Shown: one piece after another, positions 43,465-52,044 of the stretch
How the letters are laid out: each line of letters begins with the position of its first letter
Position numbering within the stretch: position 1 is the first letter of the stretch
Origin: Saprospiraceae bacterium
Lineage (GTDB): Bacteria; Bacteroidota; Bacteroidia; Chitinophagales; Saprospiraceae
NCBI GenBank assembly: GCA_019187365.1
Contig: JABARE010000029.1
Span: 1 to 64,000, forward strand
Direction: 5' to 3'
Length of the DNA stretch: 64,000 nt
Program-made: the position numbers and the translations under genes
The notes under the pieces: model-generated
What the model saw: the letters and a program-made list of their open reading frames with translations, nothing else
Database searches by the model: none
Told to the model about the DNA's origin: nothing

Positions 43465-45542
43465 TTTTCACCCAGTGTATAAACAAAATCAGCTGTTAGC
43501 TGCATCTCCAGAAAATAGTCATCAAATATGCGGACACCCTCTCCTGCAGGCTGCGTATTCATTGTTGCTTTGAGTATCATTCTATCTGCTGTAAAAATGC
43601 GGTCAATGCGCCCGCGATCTGCTGTTATGTCCACTTTAGATTCCACAGCCCCGGTCGTTATCCCGTCGTTGCCAATGGCTGCAGCCTTGATCGTAAACGC
43701 TGATGGCAATAGCGAATCGGTTACTTCACCGGTTGCTGAAAGCAGGTACAATTGTACTTCTGTGTCAAACGGAAATTCGTTGGAAAAGAACGCGTGCAAC
43801 ACCGCTCCGGAAACGCTTTCATAGCGATCTCCTCCCACGTTCATTTGTGAAGTATCCGCCATTGTCAGTCCCCTCAAAGAAACTTCCATGGGCAGGTCAA
43901 GCAGCAGGCTCATATTCAGCAGATCTCCTTCATAGGCAAAGTCTTCCCACTGAGAAATGTTCCCATTGGGATTCACCTGCAGCGACACATCATAGCCGAT
44001 CTCCCCTGGCATATTGCTCAGGAAGGTAGCAATGTTAGCATTCTGTTCGTTGAGTTCAAGCTTAAGCGTTCCTGGCTGCACACCTCCCGCACCGGTTCCC
44101 GGGTCAACTGCCCTGGGAATGGCAATTTCGGATTGGATAAGGGGAGACTCAAGCGCAATACTGCTTTTCGAAAGGGTTCCAATTCCCTCCAACCGGTGAA
44201 TGCGCAATCCTAAATCGACGCCAACCCTGTTTTCAACTTCCAAAAACAAGGAAGCACGTTTAACGTCGATGTTGCCGGCAGAAACAGCCTGGAAAATGTC
44301 CAGGCTCTGAACAGAAGGTCCGGTGCCCAAAACATCGTTCCCCAGAAATCCTCTGACGTAATTGGGCTGTAGTTTCTCAAATGCAACTTCCACATACATG
44401 CTGTCATTTTTACCCAGCGTCTTGATAACTCCTGTGCTATCGATCGAGGCAATGACCGCATTGTATTGCAGGTTAAACGTATCCCCGTTTTCACCGGCAA
44501 GCATAAATTGATATCCGTTTAGTGGTTCTTCAATGTTCCTCTGAGAAACGCCGCCCGGTGGAGCCGGCGGGAGAATGATGCTCTTCCCAAATGCCTCTCC
44601 GTTCTTGACAGCAGTCAATAACTGGTACGTAAATCGCACGGAATCCTGCAAGGTACTTGACAACCGGAAACGCGCCGTGCCCCGCTCTATGAACACGTCC
44701 TTCAATTCGACATCAAGTCCCTCCAGCATAAAATAATACTTATCGTTGATGAGGTTTTGGGCAGGCCATACCGCCGTTGCAGTAAAAGGATGCAAGTCGT
44801 ACACCCTTACTTCTGCAATGACCTGGTCAGACGTGTCAATCTCTACCGCAACTCCGCGGCTACCGGGTGAAGACAGTTTTACCAATTGAGCAGTCAGCCT
44901 TCCTTCTACCGTTTTTCCTGCCAGGTCAGTGGTTGCCTGAACCGTTCCGCCTGCAGGGACCAGAGGTATGACCCCACTTGCCACGATGTCTCCTCTTGCA
45001 CTGTTTTTGAGCAAATACTCGACGTTCTCGATATCAATGGGTAGGCCGTTGATCAGTTTGAGATCTAAAATGCCCTGCTCTAGCGTCATGGATTGAAAAA
45101 TGGTATCCGCGCTGATCTCAACCGGTGGCCCGGAAATGTTTGCAATAGCAGGGATCGGTTGCCTGGAGCCGTTGAAGAGAATGATGAGCTGACCAACGGT
45201 ACCCGCATTCCTGGCCAGAAAGCCCAGGCTAATGGGGTAGGAGGCAGAAGCGTTGTAAAGGTAGAGCGAGTCAATTCTAAACGCCTTTTTCAGCGTGGTG
45301 TCGCTGAACGTGAAAAAAGAATCGATGGTCAGTCCGTATAGATCCGTCCTGTATACGAGGTGCAGCAAACCGCTGCTGTCTGCCTGGATCTCATCTTCTG
45401 GTGCCAATTGCCGTATGCTTAGCCTGGTCTTCGCCAGAGGGGCCAGCAGCCGCGTATCCCAGGAGGGTTCACCCAGGCTGCACCCCGACAAGGCCATTGA
45501 GATGCCAACAGCCGCCGTCCAAATTGATTTCCTTTTAATCAT
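43461..45542 (-). CDS. Large lipoprotein coupled to DUF5723 protein
   Basis: This 693-residue lipoprotein has the signal peptide MIKRKSIWTAAVGISMALSGC. The mature part starts SLGEPSWDTRLLAPLAKTRLSIRQL and is beta-rich, with several similar domains (repeated NGLPIDIENVEYLLKN / VGVDLGLRIHRLEG-like strands), like immunoglobulin-type repeats. The start is ATG at 45542, which gives a clean lipobox; a longer frame exists upstream. It is translationally coupled (ATGA) to the following outer-membrane protein gene. Function unknown. Confidence 0.75.
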   Translation of the reverse strand: MIKRKSIWTAAVGISMALSGCSLGEPSWDTRLLAPLAKTRLSIRQLAPEDEIQADSSGLLHLVYRTDLYGLTIDSFFTFSDTTLKKAFRIDSLYLYNASASYPISLGFLARNAGTVGQLIILFNGSRQPIPAIANISGPPVEISADTIFQSMTLEQGILDLKLINGLPIDIENVEYLLKNSARGDIVASGVIPLVPAGGTVQATTDLAGKTVEGRLTAQLVKLSSPGSRGVAVEIDTSDQVIAEVRVYDLHPFTATAVWPAQNLINDKYYFMLEGLDVELKDVFIERGTARFRLSSTLQDSVRFTYQLLTAVKNGEAFGKSIILPPAPPGGVSQRNIEEPLNGYQFMLAGENGDTFNLQYNAVIASIDSTGVIKTLGKNDSMYVEVAFEKLQPNYVRGFLGNDVLGTGPSVQSLDIFQAVSAGNIDVKRASLFLEVENRVGVDLGLRIHRLEGIGTLSKSSIALESPLIQSEIAIPRAVDPGTGAGGVQPGTLKLELNEQNANIATFLSNMPGEIGYDVSLQVNPNGNISQWEDFAYEGDLLNMSLLLDLPMEVSLRGLTMADTSQMNVGGDRYESVSGAVLHAFFSNEFPFDTEVQLYLLSATGEVTDSLLPSAFTIKAAAIGNDGITTGAVESKVDITADRGRIDRIFTADRMILKATMNTQPAGEGVRIFDDYFLEMQLTADFVYTLGEK

Positions 45543-45696
45543 CCGCTCGCTTTGTGTAAAAGTACGTACAAGATTTCCGTTCATCTGCCCTTTTGGCAAA
45601 GCTGCAAGGAATTCCCACTGCAAGCACTCTGATAAGGCTCCATCGTAATCTCTCGCCTTGCAATAGATAAAACTTTCCCGGCTTACGGCCCACACT

Positions 45697-46761
45697 TCAT
45701 TCAGCCTCCCCTTTCATTCGCTCTGCATTTTCTGCGACCTGCAGCGCCTGAATGATCTCATCCATATTTCCATTGATTACACTATCGAGGTTGTAAAGCG
45801 TAAGGTTGATCCGGTGATCCGTCACCCGGTTCTGAGGAAAATTATAGGTGCGAATCTTGTCCGATCGGTCTCCAGTTCCAACAAGGGACCTTCGTTGACC
45901 TGAAATTTCGGATTCGTATCGGGCAATGTGCGCTTCCCTCAGCTTTTGGAGCAATCGGTTAAAAGCAATTTCCCTGTTTTTGTGTTGACTCCGGCTATCC
46001 ATCGATTCGGCAACAATCCCGGATGGAATGTGCGTAAAACGGACACCCGATTCCGTTTTATTAACGTGTTGCCCCCCAGCGCCACTTGACCGGAACGTGT
46101 CTACGCGCAAATCGGCTTTGTTGATGCTGACCTCTTCCATCTCCATTTTGGGGAAAACGACTACCGTCGCTGCAGATGTGTGAACCCTTCCTTGTGATTC
46201 CGTTTTAGGAACCCGTTGAACGCGATGCGCACCGGATTCAAATTTGAGCTTGCCGTACACCTGATCACCCCGCACTTCCATAACAATTCGGTTGTACCCC
46301 CCCACATTGCCTTCACTCTGCTCTAGTATTTCATACTGCATGTCGTTCGCGTCGAAATAGCGGGTGTACATGCGAAAGAGGTCTCCGGCAAAAATGCTCG
46401 CTTCGTCCCCGCCTGTCCCCGATCGTATTTCAAAAATGACGTCTTTGCTATCTTCAGGATCCCGGGGAACCAGCCTCTGTTTCAGCTCCAGATCCAGTGC
46501 TTCCAGATCCTCGTCGAGTTGTGTCAATTCCCCTTCTGCCATCTCGCGCAAATCCGGATCCCTCAACAGTTCTAAAGCCTGAGCCCTTTCCCCCGATTTG
46601 CGTTGGTAACATTTATAGGCCTCTACCAGCCCACTGAGGTCCTTATACTCCTTTGAGAATTTTCCATACTGCTCGGGGTCTCCGACGATCGCAGGATCCG
46701 ACATCCGCTCCTCCAGGTAGTGATGCCGCTCTAAAATGGCTTCTAATTTTTCGTGGAACAT
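45697..46761 (-). CDS. prfA: Peptide chain release factor 1
   Basis: This 354-residue factor recognises UAA/UAG stop codons. The catalytic GGQ is in FRSSGAGGQHVNKTESGVR, flanked by ESGAHRVQRVPKTESQGRVHTS; the N-terminal helical domain precedes FEIRSGTGGDEASIF. Length is normal. The start is ATG at 46761. It is followed by the lipoprotein/DUF5723 pair after a gap of about 150 bp. Confidence 0.97.
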   Translation of the reverse strand: MFHEKLEAILERHHYLEERMSDPAIVGDPEQYGKFSKEYKDLSGLVEAYKCYQRKSGERAQALELLRDPDLREMAEGELTQLDEDLEALDLELKQRLVPRDPEDSKDVIFEIRSGTGGDEASIFAGDLFRMYTRYFDANDMQYEILEQSEGNVGGYNRIVMEVRGDQVYGKLKFESGAHRVQRVPKTESQGRVHTSAATVVVFPKMEMEEVSINKADLRVDTFRSSGAGGQHVNKTESGVRFTHIPSGIVAESMDSRSQHKNREIAFNRLLQKLREAHIARYESEISGQRRSLVGTGDRSDKIRTYNFPQNRVTDHRINLTLYNLDSVINGNMDEIIQALQVAENAERMKGEAE

Positions 46762-46841
46762 ATCGGGCTAAGCCCGCAAAACTAAAGCAATTCCCCGTAA
46801 AGACCTTAGGGGGTATGGGCATACTGCTTCAGCTCCGGACT

Positions 46842-47081
46842 TCAGGCAGAGTCCTTTTTGATCTTCCCGATGATACGGCTTGCCAGGTAGGTTGGTTGCG
46901 CCGGACGGTAAACTTTGGCTTTGAGCTTTTCCCGGATGGCCTTCTCTTTGATAAAGGCCGAATGCCCCGCAGGGTGCCCTTCGATTTCCTTTAAAAATTC
47001 CTGTTCGTCCTGGGCGTTCATCTCACGGTCGAAATACCGGGAAATTTTTTGTACCAGTTCGGGAAATAAGCCGTTTTCCAT
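46842..47081 (-). CDS. Small anti-sigma-like protein
   Basis: This 79-residue helical protein (LVQKISRYFDREMNAQDEQEFLKEIEGHPAGHSAF) is encoded 10 bp after the ECF sigma gene. Its first part has the spacing of the anti-sigma helix bundle, but the zinc ligands (H-x3-C-x2-C) are absent and there is no membrane segment. By position it is the likely regulator of the sigma factor. The basic C-terminus is predicted soluble. Confidence 0.6.
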   Translation of the reverse strand: MENGLFPELVQKISRYFDREMNAQDEQEFLKEIEGHPAGHSAFIKEKAIREKLKAKVYRPAQPTYLASRIIGKIKKDSA

Positions 47082-47091
47082 ATCATCTTAC

Positions 47092-47706
47092 TTAAAGTTG
47101 CTCTCCCTGGTCCTTTTTGTTCCGGCTTAATCTCTTTCCCCTGTGATCTTTAAAGCCCATGGAAGAAGCGTAGTCCTTCAGCTTTTCCTTGAGCATGTTC
47201 CTCGCCCGGAACAGGCGAGAGCGCACCGTTCCGATGGGGATGTTGACAATTTTGCCGATTTCTTCATAACTGAAATTCTCAATGTCGCAAAGCCAGATAA
47301 CCGTGCGGAATTCCTCTGGCAGCGCGTTGAGCGCCGTGGAGACTTCGTCGCCCAGCATCTGATCGAAAATCTCTTCTCTCAGGTCGAAATAGGTCGTAGC
47401 AGGACCCTCTTCTTCCTCCTGGTATACCGCTACCTCATCGTAATCGACAAAGGCAGGCAGGCGCGACTCCTGCCTGTACTTATTGATGTACGCATTCTTC
47501 AGAATCTTAAACAACCAGGCTTTCGCATTAGTTCCCTCTTCGTACTTATCGAGGAACCGGAAAGCCTTCAGGAAAGTCTCCTGTACCAAATCTGCCGCAT
47601 CGTCCTCGTTGTAACACAAATGGAAAGCAAATACGTGGAGGGCATCCAGGTGCGGAAGAAATTCCCTTTCGAACCGCTCATGCGCAGGATCTACTTTTCG
47701 CGGCAA
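47092..47706 (-). CDS. ECF-type RNA polymerase sigma factor
   Basis: About 204 residues. Region 2 reads NEDDAADLVQETFLKAFRFLDKY ... NAKAWLFKILKNAYIN; region 4 reads LPEEFRTVIWLCDIENFSYEEIGKIVNIPIGTVRSRLFRAR. There is no ATG at the expected position: the frame offers TTG at 47733, 47715 and 47706. 47706 gives the family-like start PRKVDPAHERFEREFLPHLD and lies just after a TTTCTTTG promoter-like element. It is divergent from the thioredoxin-like gene. Confidence 0.88.
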   Translation of the reverse strand: MPRKVDPAHERFEREFLPHLDALHVFAFHLCYNEDDAADLVQETFLKAFRFLDKYEEGTNAKAWLFKILKNAYINKYRQESRLPAFVDYDEVAVYQEEEEGPATTYFDLREEIFDQMLGDEVSTALNALPEEFRTVIWLCDIENFSYEEIGKIVNIPIGTVRSRLFRARNMLKEKLKDYASSMGFKDHRGKRLSRNKKDQGEQL

Positions 47707-47786
47707 TTGTTGCAATTTAAGGCAAAGAAACAATGATCGGGTTCATTCTCCAAATCTACCGCTCACACCCTATATTTAGCTCCTCA

Positions 47787-48770
47787 ATGCAAGGCCGTCT
47801 ATTCTCCTTTTTTCTCCTGCTCATACCTTGCCTGACCGATACGGCAGGCAACCCTCCTGAATTGGGCGACGTTCAATGGCGGCGTGACCTCGCGGAGGCG
47901 CGAAGACTATCACAACAGGAGGGAAAACCCATCTTTCTTTTGTTCCAGGAAGTTCCGGGTTGCGGTACCTGTCGCCAGTTTGGTCATCGGGTCTTGAGGC
48001 ATCCCCTTGTCGTCGAGGCAATTGAAACGCTGTTTGTTCCACTTTGTATTTACAACAACGCAAAAGGCCAGGACCGGCAGGTGCTGGAACAATTTGGGGA
48101 GCCCGCCTGGAACAATCCCGTCGTACGCATTATAAACGCCGACTTGTCGGAACTTTGCGGCCGCCTTTCCGGAGATTACAGCCTCTATGGCGTCGTCTCC
48201 AAAATGGCAGCTGCCCTTCTGCGAGGAGGTCAACCCCTTCCTCCTTACCTGAGTCTATTGGAAGAAGAGCTGCGGGCACATAGAACCGGCCATCAGTTGG
48301 TCATCTTTGTAACGCCCTGTTTCTGGTCCGGAGAAAAGTTTTTTGGCAGACTTCCGGGGGTGGTCCATACCGAATCGGGCTTTATGTACGGCCGGGAAGT
48401 CGTCCGGGTAGGGTATGACCCATTGCAGACAAACCTGGCGTCTTTGGCGGAGGCGGGCAAGAGCGCCGGTGTTGCCCTGGAGGTTTATTCAGCTGCCCTT
48501 TCCCTCAAAATGGCGGGAATGCCACACAGATCGCCCGGGCCGTTTCGCAAAGACGGGGATACCAAATACTACCTCCTGAACTCCGGCTACCGGTTCGTTT
48601 CCATGACGCCTCTTCAGGCCTGCAGGGTCAATAGCGCCATTGGCAACGGGGAGGATCCCCAGACCTTTCTTTCGCCTCGTCAACTTCACGCGTACAGGCA
48701 ATTCCTTTCTTCCGGGCAGCGGACGTCTAAAAAGCAACTTTTATCCGACCCCTTACCCGTGACCGATTGA
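47787..48770 (+). CDS. VPGxxxC thioredoxin-like protein fused to an MsrA-like domain
   Basis: This exported protein has 327 residues and a signal peptide near LLLIPCLTDTAGN. Residues 35-130 match the VPGUxxT-type thioredoxin-like (seleno)protein family: FLLFQEVPGCGTCRQFGHRVL and later FGEPAWNNPVVRI; Cys stands where other members carry selenocysteine. From about residue 170, FVTPCFWSGEKFFGRLPGVV and EVVRVGYDP resemble a shortened MsrA catalytic domain (GCFWG motif altered to PCFWS). It may reduce oxidised methionine or cysteine in the periplasm. Start at 47787 follows a TATATTTAG element; ATG 47733 is the alternative. Confidence 0.7.
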   Translation: MQGRLFSFFLLLIPCLTDTAGNPPELGDVQWRRDLAEARRLSQQEGKPIFLLFQEVPGCGTCRQFGHRVLRHPLVVEAIETLFVPLCIYNNAKGQDRQVLEQFGEPAWNNPVVRIINADLSELCGRLSGDYSLYGVVSKMAAALLRGGQPLPPYLSLLEEELRAHRTGHQLVIFVTPCFWSGEKFFGRLPGVVHTESGFMYGREVVRVGYDPLQTNLASLAEAGKSAGVALEVYSAALSLKMAGMPHRSPGPFRKDGDTKYYLLNSGYRFVSMTPLQACRVNSAIGNGEDPQTFLSPRQLHAYRQFLSSGQRTSKKQLLSDPLPVTD

Positions 48771-48815
48771 TGCCCCTCCTGCGAGTACCCTCGGGGTACA
48801 TTCTGCATTAGTTCC

Positions 48816-48823
48816 TAACTTTG
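48816..48823 (+). promoter_or_regulatory. Candidate -7 element of mtaB
   Basis: TAACTTTG fits TAnnTTTG and ends 11 bases before the mtaB ATG. Just upstream, GTACCC-TCG-GGGTAC (48786-48800) is a short perfect hairpin that could end the preceding transcript. Confidence 0.5.
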
Positions 48824-48834
48824 CCCTTCCCGCT

Positions 48835-50190
48835 ATGGCAACACAGCTCACCGTTGCATTTCACACCCTTGGCTGCAAACTCAACTACGCAGAGAGCTCC
48901 TCTATTGGCAAACTGTTTTTGAGCGCGGGCTACGCTGAAGTTCCATTTAACCAACCCAGTGATCTGTATGTCATCAACACATGCAGTGTAACCGATCAGG
49001 CCGACCGAAAATGTCGAAAAGCCGTACGTGTGGCTCTCCGGCTTAACCCCGACGCACGCATCATCGTCGTTGGTTGCTATGCTCAGTTAAAGCCCGGTGA
49101 AATTGCTTCCATTCCCGGAGTCAGCGCTGTGCTCGGGGCCGCAGAAAAATTTGATATTCTGCGTTACCTCGGTTCTTCCGTCACGGATCCGCTCAACGCG
49201 CGCATACATTGCTCGCCCATTGAGGAACTGTCCGCCTTTGTTCCCGGGCATTCCTTCGAGGGTCGCACACGCAGCTTTTTAAAGGTACAGGACGGTTGCG
49301 ATTACAAGTGCACCTATTGTACCATTCCACTTGCACGCGGGCGTTCCCGCAGCGGGTCGATTGAAATGCTGGTCGACACGGCCCGATCGATCGCCCGAAG
49401 CGGTGTACGTGAAATTGTGCTAACGGGTGTTAATATTGGTGATTATCGCGATCCCGGCAGCAATGCTCGTTTAATTCACCTGATGCGTTCACTCGATAAA
49501 TTGGAAGAACCGTGCCGTTTCAGGATTTCATCCATTGAGCCCAATCTGTGTTCTGATGAGATCATCGATTTTGTTTTTGCCTCTGATAAGTTCATGCCCC
49601 ACTTTCACATGCCCCTGCAGTCGGGAGACGACTCCGTACTTGCCAAAATGCAGCGGCGGTACCGGATAGGACTTTACGCAGACCGCGTAGCGTGCATTCG
49701 AAGAATAGATCCAACTGCCTGTATTGGCGCCGACGTGATTGTAGGCTTTCCAGGAGAAGAGGACGCCCATTTTCAGAACAGCTATGAATTCATTCGCGAC
49801 CTGGCGCTGAGTTACCTGCACGTTTTTAGTTACTCGGAGCGCAGCAATACCCTGGCGGCGGGAATGGCGCTTTCCGTTCCTCCTTCCGTTCGCCGGGATC
49901 GCAGTGAGATGCTCCGCATCCTTTCAGAGAAAATGAAAAGGTCTTTTTATGAGAATCAGGGGGGTACCTTTCACGAGGTGCTTTTCGAATCGCCAGGCAC
50001 TGACGGTCTTTTGGAGGGATGGACCCGGAATTACCTCCGCGTAGCAGCTCCTCTCGCTCCTGAAGCGACCAATTCTCTGATCCGGGTTAAACTCGGGACG
50101 TTGAGAAGTGATTGCGTATATGCATCGTCGCCCGCTTCCGGTACCCATGATCGGAAGCCCAGGGAAATTCATCCGTATGCTGTAGATTAA
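48835..50190 (+). CDS. mtaB: tRNA t6A37 methylthiotransferase MtaB
   Basis: This 451-residue radical-SAM enzyme adds a methylthio group to t6A37 of tRNAs reading ANN codons. The N-terminal UPF0004 domain carries three cysteines (TLGCKLNYAES, NTCSVTDQADRKC, VGCYAQ). The SAM cluster is CDYKCTYC (CxxxCxxC) with the family's RGRSRSG. Later signatures are LTGVNIGDY, MPLQSGDD and VFSYSERSNT. A short TRAM-like C-terminus ends the protein. It is transcribed alone, convergent with a PorT-like gene. Confidence 0.95.
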   Translation: MATQLTVAFHTLGCKLNYAESSSIGKLFLSAGYAEVPFNQPSDLYVINTCSVTDQADRKCRKAVRVALRLNPDARIIVVGCYAQLKPGEIASIPGVSAVLGAAEKFDILRYLGSSVTDPLNARIHCSPIEELSAFVPGHSFEGRTRSFLKVQDGCDYKCTYCTIPLARGRSRSGSIEMLVDTARSIARSGVREIVLTGVNIGDYRDPGSNARLIHLMRSLDKLEEPCRFRISSIEPNLCSDEIIDFVFASDKFMPHFHMPLQSGDDSVLAKMQRRYRIGLYADRVACIRRIDPTACIGADVIVGFPGEEDAHFQNSYEFIRDLALSYLHVFSYSERSNTLAAGMALSVPPSVRRDRSEMLRILSEKMKRSFYENQGGTFHEVLFESPGTDGLLEGWTRNYLRVAAPLAPEATNSLIRVKLGTLRSDCVYASSPASGTHDRKPREIHPYAVD

Positions 50191-50222
50191 ATCGAATAGC
50201 GCTCCAGTGCCCTGTGTGCACT

Positions 50223-50795
50223 TCAGAATCGCAATCCCGCAGAAAAGATCACAAAATCTGCCTTGTATCCCTTTTGAACGTAAAAATCCATAAGCCCCTT
50301 TTCAAAACGGACATCGAAATTGAGGATTCCGAAATCCACACCGCCGCCAAAAAGCAGTCCGAATTGTGCATCTTTAACGTCCTTGCGGGTAAGACCCCGC
50401 TTCGTTTTGTCAACTCCTGCCGTGAAGCTCAATTGTCCACCAGTAAATGCACGAAGTGCAAATACTTCAGATCGGAGCAGGTCAAAACCCAGAATCATCG
50501 GGATTTTTACCAGGTAGGCAGAAGGGAGGTTTGAAAAAGGATCGAGGCTGTTTTGGGCAAAAAGTTTGACAACGTGCAGCTCTACCCCAGGTTGAAGGTA
50601 AAACCTGTTCTTGTACATCCTTCCCGACAAACCCACGAGGTAGCCGCTCATTGCGTCGTCGGAAGGATTCGTTTTGGGATTGTTCGTGTACATCAGGCTC
50701 ATACCCGCTGACGCAGTGAGACTTCCTTGAGAAGAAACCCCATAACTTGCCAGTGTACAACACAGCAAGCAAACCATCCTGGCATAAGCATGCAT
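50223..50795 (-). CDS. PorT-like outer-membrane beta-barrel protein
   Basis: This 190-residue protein starts MHAYARMVCLLCC, with a signal peptide ending YGVSSQG. The rest is amphipathic strands (FYLQPGVELHVVKLF, LVKIPMILGFDLL, FALRAFTGGQLSF, GLLFGGGVDFGI, NFDVRFEKGLMDFY) and the aromatic end FVIFSAGLRF, the pattern of PorT/OmpX-like eight-stranded barrels. ATG at 50795 is chosen over a long upstream frame lacking a signal peptide. Role unknown. It is divergent from lgt across 63 bp. Confidence 0.75.
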   Translation of the reverse strand: MHAYARMVCLLCCTLASYGVSSQGSLTASAGMSLMYTNNPKTNPSDDAMSGYLVGLSGRMYKNRFYLQPGVELHVVKLFAQNSLDPFSNLPSAYLVKIPMILGFDLLRSEVFALRAFTGGQLSFTAGVDKTKRGLTRKDVKDAQFGLLFGGGVDFGILNFDVRFEKGLMDFYVQKGYKADFVIFSAGLRF

Positions 50796-50858
50796 AAATA
50801 GCTTACTTTTACGCTTGCAAATATAGCCTTTTTCACAAAATATTCTTTTGCTCCTGCC

Positions 50859-52031
50859 ATGTGGCCCGACCTGTCTTACATCATACATAGCCTGACGGGC
50901 TTTGGACCGGACAATGCCTTTGCCGTGGTCAAAACATTCGGCCTGTTTCTCGGCCTGTCGTTTGTAGTAAGCGCCTACCTCACCTACCTTGAATTGGGCA
51001 GAAAAGAAGGCGATGGCATATTGTCTGCCCGGGAGGAACGCATATCCAGTTTTCGTCCCCTCTCCCTAAACGATTTGTTGCTACAGAGTTTGTTTTACTT
51101 CGTCATCGCCTTTAAACTGGGCTATGCCTTTGCACACGGCGCTGAATTTACCCGCGATCCGGCATCAGTGGTTTTCTCTCTAAAGGGAAACATGCTGGCA
51201 GGTCTTATCGCGGCTGCCCTGGCTGCACTTTATTATTATCCGCGCTATGCTAAAGACCGGGGGAAAGCTGCTGTCTACTCCACCATACTCGTTCGTCCTA
51301 AAGACCGGATTTTCGACATAACGGCTCTGGCTGCCCTGTACGGGATCATCGGAGCCAAACTCTTTTCCGTCCTTGAAAACCTGAATGCTTTTCTCCGGGA
51401 TCCCATCGGAGAATTTTTCTCGGGAAGTGGTTTGACCATTTACGGAGGTTTGCTGCTCGCATTCATCATGGTCACCCGCTATGCCCGCAGTAAAGGCATT
51501 CCTGCCATACACATGATGGATGCGGCTGCACCCGCACTCATGGCAGGATATTGCGTAGGTCGCATGGGTTGTCATTTTTCCGGAGACGGAGACTGGGGAA
51601 TTGTCAATGAACTTGCCAAACCCACATGGTTTTTTCTACCTGACAGCTGGTGGTCATTTTCTTATCCACACAATGTGCTCAACGAAGGCACTCTCATCGA
51701 AAACTGCACCTGGAACTACTGTCACCAACTTGTTCCTCCCGTATTTCCAACTCCCCTATATGAAATAGCCCTTGCTGCCCTGATTACGGGACTGCTCTGG
51801 ACGTTGCGAACGATCGTTAGTCGGGCTGGCGTTTTATTCTTTATTTACTGTTTGCTTAACGGAACGGAGCGGTTTTTCATCGAATTCCTGCGCGTGAATC
51901 CCCGTTATTCCATAATGGGAACCGAACTGTCTCAGGCACAGATCATTGCCCTTCTGCTCATTACTGCTGGCATCGCGGGTATGTACATTTACTACCGGAA
52001 AAACATCCCCGTCCGCAAAGCCCGTTCCTGA
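50859..52031 (+). CDS. lgt: Prolipoprotein diacylglyceryl transferase
   Basis: Lgt attaches diacylglycerol to the lipobox cysteine of prelipoproteins in the inner membrane. At 390 residues it is longer than E. coli Lgt (291), with extra membrane segments near the N-terminus and a loop around 270-300. The family signature appears as GYCVGRMGCHFSGDGDWG (usual GRxGNFxNGE), with RFFIEFLR near the end. TATTCTTTTG lies nine bases before the ATG. A perfect DnaA-box sequence (51662-51670) and a palindrome copy (51806) lie inside. Confidence 0.92.
   Translation: MWPDLSYIIHSLTGFGPDNAFAVVKTFGLFLGLSFVVSAYLTYLELGRKEGDGILSAREERISSFRPLSLNDLLLQSLFYFVIAFKLGYAFAHGAEFTRDPASVVFSLKGNMLAGLIAAALAALYYYPRYAKDRGKAAVYSTILVRPKDRIFDITALAALYGIIGAKLFSVLENLNAFLRDPIGEFFSGSGLTIYGGLLLAFIMVTRYARSKGIPAIHMMDAAAPALMAGYCVGRMGCHFSGDGDWGIVNELAKPTWFFLPDSWWSFSYPHNVLNEGTLIENCTWNYCHQLVPPVFPTPLYEIALAALITGLLWTLRTIVSRAGVLFFIYCLLNGTERFFIEFLRVNPRYSIMGTELSQAQIIALLLITAGIAGMYIYYRKNIPVRKARS
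51806..51821. repeat. Dispersed palindrome, copy 10 (in lgt)
   Basis: GCGAAC-GATC-GTTAGT fits the motif. It is the copy nearest to the candidate origin (8 kb away); none is seen from 52 to 64 kb. Confidence 0.5.
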
Positions 52032-52044
52032 CGAGTTGGCTGCA

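Noticed and set aside
51662..51670. Perfect DnaA box TTATCCACA inside lgt
   Set aside because: A single box in coding DNA without AT-rich flanks or a bias switch; not a second origin, though it could titrate DnaA.
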